From Anaerolineae bacterium (GTDB lineage Bacteria; Chloroflexota; Anaerolineae; B4-G1; SLSP01): a stretch of DNA of 9,680 nucleotides. Positions 5,334 to 9,680 of this stretch are shown here, in pieces (the stretch's first letter is position 1; each line of letters starts with the position of its first letter). The stretch lies in assembly GCA_016934645.1 (NCBI GenBank), contig JAFGSL010000562.1, forward strand, positions 1 to 9,680, given 5' to 3'. The notes below the pieces were generated by a model. It worked only from the letters and a program-made list of their open reading frames with translations. It was not told the DNA's origin and did no database searches. Made by a program: the position numbers and the translations under genes.

Positions 5334-8173
5334 CACCACGCCTCGCGAAGAATCTGCGTCACCTTCCGGCGCACGGTATTGCGTGCGGCTAACATCGCGC
5401 TGATGACACTCGCCAGAATGACCATAACGAGAATCGCGCTCGTCGTGAGCCAATCGAACGTCGGCTGCGTGGGCGTATTACGCATCGTGTTATTCGTGAT
5501 ATAGAAGACGTAGCCTAACACCGTCCCGGCAACCACGCCTGCCAGCGAAGCGCTGACCGTCATCATCACCGCCTCCAACGCGAAGGCACCCACCAGCTTC
5601 CGCCTGCGCATGCCGATAGCCTTGAGCATCCCAATCTCCAACCGTCGGACATACACCGCCACGTAAACGACGGCAAAGACGCCGAAGATGCTGGTGATAA
5701 ACGAGAGCACGGTCATAATCAGCATCAATACGCGCGTGGTGCGCATCGACTGCTCCGTTGAGCGAATTGCTTCGGCAGTGGAACGGACCCAGACAGAAGG
5801 ACGGGCAGCGAAAAACTCACGCAGGGCAGCGACAACCTCGGTTTCAACCGCCCCCGGATCTGTTGTAGACAGAATCTGCGCAATCACCGGCTGCTCACGC
5901 TCGGCAGCGGCGCACACACCACTCACGCACATCGTTTCGACCGTCGGATCGCGGGTCAGGCGCAGGTAGGTGTCCAACGAGACGAAGGCAGGAACTTGTC
6001 CCCAACGCACATCGTTTTCATTACGCGAAATGGTGCTAAATCCCGCCATGCGCTCAATCAAGCCAACGACGCGCATCGGCACACGATGATCCTTGCCCGC
6101 TCCCTGGACTTTGACCACGTCGCCCACGCCTACGTCCATATACTCCGCGTAGCCAGCCCCCAGGATGATCGTATCCGGTTCGCGGAAGATTGTTTCGAAC
6201 ATTTCTGGGCCACCCGCATAATACTCCGTGAGATCTTCGTACACAATACCGTCCAGTGTACCGGTCAATCCGTGCACCAGAACCGTCGTGTTACGCAGTG
6301 CGACCTTGTTGGTCACACTGGCATTGTAGGCTGCCGTCACACCGACCGCATCAGCGATGCCCGGAACATCCCGGAAATCGTTCAGGACACTTGGCAACAA
6401 GTTATTCTCGTTCGATGCAAAGAAGGACCAGGACCAGCGCGAGACGGTCACCGTGACCGGTGCGCCGTAGTTGGAACGGGCCTGGACATCGTAGTTCTTT
6501 TGTTCGAGCGCGGCCATCGTCCCCAAAAAGGTGGGCAGCGTGGCGCTAAAAACGACCATTAACGAAATGATAGTGTTGCGCTGCTTCGCCCGGAGCAGGT
6601 TCGGTCCGGCGAAGAAAGACAGGCGCGGCGCGAGCACATCACTCAGCAGGAGTAGCAAGTGCTCGAAGGGGATCGTCAATGCGTAGAAAAGCAAACTCAC
6701 GCCGATGACGAGCAGCGCCAAACCACTGAACATGAAGACCGTGATGACGGACTCATTGCCCTGCACAAAGAGCCAGTTAGTGCCGACAAAAATCAGGCCC
6801 CACATAATCGTCAGGACAATGCCCGCGATGACGATGCGGACGTCGAATTTGCGCGAACGCAGCTTTGCTAGGTCTTCGATCTGGATGTTATCGGCGGAAC
6901 CGGGGTTGATGGCGTAGCGAATCTTGGTGTTCGCCGCTTTGCGGGCCGGCGCAATCGCCGAAAGCGCCAGCACGATAGTCGCCGTGATGCCTGCACGCAA
7001 CATCGCTGCGACGGTAATGGTCATACGAAAGTCGAGGCCCAACTCTTCGCCCATCATGCCGCTGCTGGTGATGAGATGATTCGCCACAGGCGCGACGACG
7101 GTGATACTAAAAATCTGTCCCGCAATAATGCCCAGCCCTACCCCAAACAGGCCGATGACGGCGACTTCGATGAAGACCAGCCCAAAAAGATGATGACGTT
7201 TCGCGCCCAGGATGCGCAGGAAGGCCAGGTCGCGCCGGCGTTCCTCCACATTGGTGTTGATGATTGAATAGAGCAGCAGCCCGACGACGCCCATCACCAG
7301 GAAACCGTAGACCGTGCTAACCGAGCGCAAGACCGCAAAGGCGACGTCGCTCATATCCAGCGCTTCCGCCTTAGCAATAGAGAAAGCATAGGTGTCCGCA
7401 TCGGCACCGAGCGCGTCGTACATCCGCTCAGCGATGCGCCGCACACGGAAGATCGCCGCCTGCGTGTTGACGGAGCCATAGACGGCTTCATCAAGCATCA
7501 CGATCAGGCTCTCAGCGCGGCCCGGCACACTAAGCCAGTCCTGAACGGTCGCTACACTTGCCAGGATGCCATTTTGCCCGCCACTGCCCAGCCCGGTCGC
7601 CAACGCAATGCCGCTGACGGTAAAACGGCGCGTCACGCGGGTCATACTGCTATCGGCAGGTAAATCGTAACCCGTGATACGAGATACCGGCAGGAGATAA
7701 CTCACATCCACGCTATCACCGACCTTGAGGCCATAGGTATCCGCCGTGACACGCAGGAGCACGATCTTGTCGCCCTCTAGATCGTAGATGCCTTCCTGCA
7801 TCGTCACCTGGCCCAAATCGTCCTCGGGAACGCGCGCTACTAGGGAGGCATTGCCCACCTGACCCCCGACACGTACCTCCACCGTAGCCTGAAAGCGTGG
7901 GTAAACCGCGGCCACACGCGAGTCCACTGCGCTTAGCACACCGGTCATTTTGGCAATGTCGATAAACTGGTTCGGGCTGGTTTCGGCGCGCGTAAGCGTG
8001 ATGTCCTGTTCGCCAGCCTCGCGCTCGACAATCTCGACCACCTGGCCCTGCAACGAGTCCACGCCGTTGTTGAGCGTCACCAGCATCGCGGTCACGACCA
8101 AGAGCGCCAACACCATAATAATGGTGCGCGCTTTGTGACGGAAAAAGCTTTTCAAAACATAGCGTTGAATCAT
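5333..8173 (-). CDS. ABC transporter permease with two FtsX/MacB domains
   Basis: This 946-residue membrane protein is the permease of a type VII (MacB/LolCE-like) ABC system, which couples cytoplasmic ATP hydrolysis to movement of the extracytoplasmic domains. Predicted membrane segments lie at about residues 17-35, 288-306, 333-358, 389-409, 446-466, 476-498, 533-553, 815-841, 864-892 and 910-930. Two large outer domains (about 36-287 and 554-814) resemble MacB periplasmic cores. Both FtsX modules have the family's coupling pattern after the first helix (ERRRDLAFLRILGAKR and RRLEIGMLKAIGMRRRK). The length is about double that of a one-module permease, consistent with one chain replacing a dimer. 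The ATG at 8173 has no clear ribosome binding site, perhaps because repeat DNA lies directly upstream. The ATPase is a separate gene, with the S23-type gene between them. Confidence 0.93.
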   Translation of the reverse strand: MIQRYVLKSFFRHKARTIIMVLALLVVTAMLVTLNNGVDSLQGQVVEIVEREAGEQDITLTRAETSPNQFIDIAKMTGVLSAVDSRVAAVYPRFQATVEVRVGGQVGNASLVARVPEDDLGQVTMQEGIYDLEGDKIVLLRVTADTYGLKVGDSVDVSYLLPVSRITGYDLPADSSMTRVTRRFTVSGIALATGLGSGGQNGILASVATVQDWLSVPGRAESLIVMLDEAVYGSVNTQAAIFRVRRIAERMYDALGADADTYAFSIAKAEALDMSDVAFAVLRSVSTVYGFLVMGVVGLLLYSIINTNVEERRRDLAFLRILGAKRHHLFGLVFIEVAVIGLFGVGLGIIAGQIFSITVVAPVANHLITSSGMMGEELGLDFRMTITVAAMLRAGITATIVLALSAIAPARKAANTKIRYAINPGSADNIQIEDLAKLRSRKFDVRIVIAGIVLTIMWGLIFVGTNWLFVQGNESVITVFMFSGLALLVIGVSLLFYALTIPFEHLLLLLSDVLAPRLSFFAGPNLLRAKQRNTIISLMVVFSATLPTFLGTMAALEQKNYDVQARSNYGAPVTVTVSRWSWSFFASNENNLLPSVLNDFRDVPGIADAVGVTAAYNASVTNKVALRNTTVLVHGLTGTLDGIVYEDLTEYYAGGPEMFETIFREPDTIILGAGYAEYMDVGVGDVVKVQGAGKDHRVPMRVVGLIERMAGFSTISRNENDVRWGQVPAFVSLDTYLRLTRDPTVETMCVSGVCAAAEREQPVIAQILSTTDPGAVETEVVAALREFFAARPSVWVRSTAEAIRSTEQSMRTTRVLMLIMTVLSFITSIFGVFAVVYVAVYVRRLEIGMLKAIGMRRRKLVGAFALEAVMMTVSASLAGVVAGTVLGYVFYITNNTMRNTPTQPTFDWLTTSAILVMVILASVISAMLAARNTVRRKVTQILREAW

Positions 8174-8180
8174 ATTTTGG

Positions 8181-8270
8181 AACCAGATTGGAAATTTAAG
8201 AATGGGAAATTGGAAATGGGTTTTGTCGATGTCGACATCAACAAATTTCCAATTGCCGCATTTTAAATCA
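8181..8270. repeat. AT-rich intergenic repeat, copy B with long internal palindrome
   Basis: The outer arms AATTGGAAAT (8208-8217) and ATTTCCAATT (8245-8254) pair perfectly over 10 bp. Inside is the 12-bp palindrome GATGTCGACATC (8228-8239), extended by TTGT (8223-8226) and ACAA (8241-8244) across one mismatch. Further GGAAAT units lie at 8190-8206. On the coding strand the element begins at the S23-type gene's TGA (8268-8270) and runs almost to the permease start. Confidence 0.75.
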
Positions 8271-8621
8271 TTGATTCTGGGATGCGGTATAGCGTGTAGC
8301 GGTAAAAATCGCCGTCAACTCACGAGCTTCCTGAATCAAATCTCCAAGCTTTGTGTCGGGCATGATGCTGGCTTCAACCAATATTTCTAGCCAGTACAGT
8401 GTTTCGTCAGCCTCTTCCTCAACTATGGCAATCCTGGCTACAAATTCTTTATGAGAACGTGAGCGGCAAGCCGCACGGTAGTTTGCACCAACTGATGTTG
8501 CCGAGCGCAAAATCTGCCGTGCAATGATGTCAGCAGCTCGCGTGCGTGGCAGTGCTTCGGCCATTTTCACGATACGCACTGCAAATACCTTTGTGCGCAG
8601 CTTCAGTTCTTCACGATCCAC
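8268..8621 (-). CDS. Four-helix-bundle protein of the S23/IVP (23S rRNA intervening sequence protein) family
   Basis: This 117-residue, all-helical protein carries the family pattern: an N-terminal helix, then QILRSATSVGANYRAA (about residues 36-52), then SHKEFVARIAIVEEEADETLYWLEIL (about 56-81), and a final helix. The family was named from proteins encoded in intervening sequences of 23S rRNA genes. It is also related in fold to the Avd accessory proteins of diversity-generating retroelements, but most members are free-standing and of unknown role. The start is GTG at 8621, behind AAGGAGG at 8626-8632. The gene lies between the ATPase and permease genes of one operon, where it is not expected, and related AT-rich repeats flank it on both sides. 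The likeliest reading is an inserted small cassette co-transcribed with the exporter; a part in the exporter is not supported by anything visible. Confidence 0.88.
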   Translation of the reverse strand: MDREELKLRTKVFAVRIVKMAEALPRTRAADIIARQILRSATSVGANYRAACRSRSHKEFVARIAIVEEEADETLYWLEILVEASIMPDTKLGDLIQEARELTAIFTATRYTASQNQ

Positions 8622-8625
8622 ACCC

Positions 8626-8632
8626 CCTCCTT
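8626..8632 (-). promoter_or_regulatory. Ribosome binding site deciding the GTG start of the S23-type gene
   Basis: AAGGAGG on the minus strand is followed by GGGT and then GTG at 8621. It is the strongest ribosome binding site in the window, stronger than that of either neighbouring exporter gene. Confidence 0.75.
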
Positions 8633-8633
8633 A

Positions 8634-8743
8634 AACCGGAAATTTTGTACTAGGAAATGGGAAATTGTTCATGCTCAGGCAGCAATCTGACGAAAGCAAC
8701 AACAATACAAAGAAATTAACAAATCTCCAATCACCAGATTTCA
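8634..8743. repeat. AT-rich intergenic repeat, copy C (ATPase/S23-type gap)
   Basis: The left arm AGGAAATGGGAAATTG (8652-8667) and right arm CAAATCTCCAATCACCAG (8720-8737) are separated by about 50 bases of unrelated sequence. The right arm shares CCAATCACCA with copy A. On the coding strand the element starts at the ATPase gene's TGA (8741-8743). Confidence 0.7.
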
Positions 8744-9448
8744 AATCTCGGAACTTTCAACGATTTGCCCATCTCTGAGTTGGATCAGCCGCGTAGCAAA
8801 CTTTGCCATACGGGGATCGTGGGTGACGTAGATGACAGTAGTGCCTTGTTCGTGATTGAGACGCGCGACGATCTCCATCACCTCGAAACCGGTTACGGAG
8901 TCCAGGTCACCGGTGATTTCATCACCGATGAGGATTGGAGGGTCGTTAGCGAGAGCGCGAGCAATAGCGACGCGCTGCTGCTGCCCGCCCGACAGTTCGC
9001 TCGGATAGTGCTGCGCGCGGTCGGAAAGCCCTACGCTCTTCAGGAGCGTCTCAGCTTTGCGGCGTCGCGCGCGCTTTGAAAGGCCAGCTAGCGCCATTGG
9101 CACCTCGACATTCTCTTGCGCCGTGAAGTTCGCCAGCAGGTTGTAATTCTGGAAGACAAAGCCCATCTTGATGAGGCGCAACTCCGAGAGACGATCTTCG
9201 GATAACGCGACAACGTTCTCGCCATCCACGATCACATGACCCCGGCTTGGTTCTTCGAGACCGCCGAGGATATTAAGTAGCGTCGTTTTGCCGGAACCAC
9301 TCGGCCCCATCAGACAAACAATCTCGCCGCGCCGCACATCCAGGGAGATCCCACGCAATGCCTGAACGGCTTCTCTACCCATCAAAAAGGATTTGTGGAT
9401 GTTTTCACAACGGACAACATAGTCGGCATCGGTCATAAGCATCTCCAT
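8741..9448 (-). CDS. ABC transporter ATPase of the LolD/MacB type
   Basis: This cytoplasmic ATPase (235 residues) would drive the FtsX-type permease encoded downstream. It shows Walker A GPSGSGKTTLLN, Q-loop FVFQNYNLL, signature LSGGQQQRVAIARAL, Walker B ILIGDEITGDLD, D-loop and H-loop YVTHDPRMA, in the order and spacing of the LolD/MacB/FtsE subfamily. The usual Pro of DEPTG is Ile. The start is taken as ATG at 9448, seven bases after GGAG (9456-9459). An ATG at 9436, just before the conserved TDADYVVRCENIHKSF, is equally possible. The frame stays open to 9505, but that part matches no family sequence. It is the first gene of the operon; the S23-type gene follows after 119 bases. Substrates of this class include lipoproteins, peptides and macrolides; none can be assigned here. 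Confidence 0.93.
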   Translation of the reverse strand: MEMLMTDADYVVRCENIHKSFLMGREAVQALRGISLDVRRGEIVCLMGPSGSGKTTLLNILGGLEEPSRGHVIVDGENVVALSEDRLSELRLIKMGFVFQNYNLLANFTAQENVEVPMALAGLSKRARRRKAETLLKSVGLSDRAQHYPSELSGGQQQRVAIARALANDPPILIGDEITGDLDSVTGFEVMEIVARLNHEQGTTVIYVTHDPRMAKFATRLIQLRDGQIVESSEI

Positions 9449-9680
9449 ATCAATTCTCCGAACAGATTGTGCAAAGTCCAGGGCCGAGGTTTTCGCCCCC
9501 TGCATGTACGTTGCACAGCAAAACTAGGTTGCGACACAGTTATCTTACCCGGAAATGCGAGATTCGTCTACTGTAGAAATCGCTAGGAGACAGCTAAGGA
9601 TTCGTAAAAATACAACTTCCCATATTTCATGCTCGCAGCCCCGTCCCCGGGGCGTTTGCGCGGGAACTTATTCTTTTACA
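9449..9680 (-). promoter_or_regulatory. Leader region of the ABC operon, with a possible promoter
   Basis: No gene was found here. On the minus strand TAGACG (9565-9570) and TAAGAT (9542-9547) are 17 bases apart, each matching sigma70 consensus at four of six positions. This would place transcription start near 9535 and leave a leader of about 90 bases. A short GC hairpin, GCCCCG/CGGGGC at 9638-9653, lies further upstream without a clear T-run. Confidence 0.3.

Noticed and set aside
8268..8621. Avd accessory protein of a diversity-generating retroelement
   Set aside because: The fold family is related and a possible variable region lies in the window, but the sequence pattern is that of ordinary S23/IVP proteins and no reverse transcriptase or template repeat is present.
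9449..9505. Upstream in-frame ATG (9505) for the ATPase gene
   Set aside because: The extension matches nothing in the family, while a ribosome binding site fits the ATG at 9448.
9638..9653. GCCCCG/CGGGGC hairpin as an intrinsic terminator
   Set aside because: The stem is 6 bp and no T-run follows directly on either strand.

Overview
The window holds the 3' part of one plus-strand gene, then six minus-strand genes. It is moderately GC-rich and dense with repeats. The CHAT-formylglycine-enzyme-like fusion, the RAYT transposase with its palindromes, the S23-type four-helix-bundle gene and the tandem-FtsX ABC system together suggest a filamentous or environmental Chloroflexota genome. This is inference from gene content; a large-genome cyanobacterium or another environmental lineage is not excluded. 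No rRNA, tRNA, CRISPR array or phage gene was seen.

Layout. Positions 2-1084 (+) are the C-terminal part of an ABC-F ATPase. Its stop codon lies inside a palindromic repeat. Positions 1077-1934 are a REP/RAYT module: a Y1/HUH transposase gene (1225-1839, -) surrounded by copies of one hairpin whose arms read roughly ARACCTGACAGGTYT. One complete hairpin sits inside the transposase reading frame. Positions 1962-3977 (-) encode a 671-residue protein: a CHAT caspase-like protease domain, a low-complexity linker and a C-terminal FGE/C-type-lectin-fold domain that ends in a segment resembling the variable region of diversity-generating retroelement targets. It has its own strong sigma70-type promoter (4008-4036), and a REP hairpin followed by a T-rich tract separates it from the operon upstream.

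Positions 4081-9448 (-) look like one operon for an ABC export system of the MacAB/LolCDE type. In transcription order it encodes the ATPase (8741-9448), an S23/IVP-like four-helix-bundle protein (8268-8621), a 946-residue permease with two FtsX domains (5333-8173), and a probably membrane-anchored HlyD/MacA-like adaptor (4081-5256). The four-helix-bundle gene interrupts an otherwise standard ATPase-permease-adaptor set. The three gaps between these four genes are filled by a second, AT-rich repeat family (arms like GGAAATTTG and CAATTTCC), each copy starting at or next to the stop codon of the preceding gene. Positions 9449-9680 are the operon leader with a possible promoter.

The most interesting points are the in-frame REP inside the RAYT gene, stop codons supplied by REP arms, the CHAT-FGE fusion with a possible DGR variable region, and the S23-type gene flanked by a shared AT-rich repeat as a candidate small mobile cassette. 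No stretch longer than 300 bases lacks a gene.
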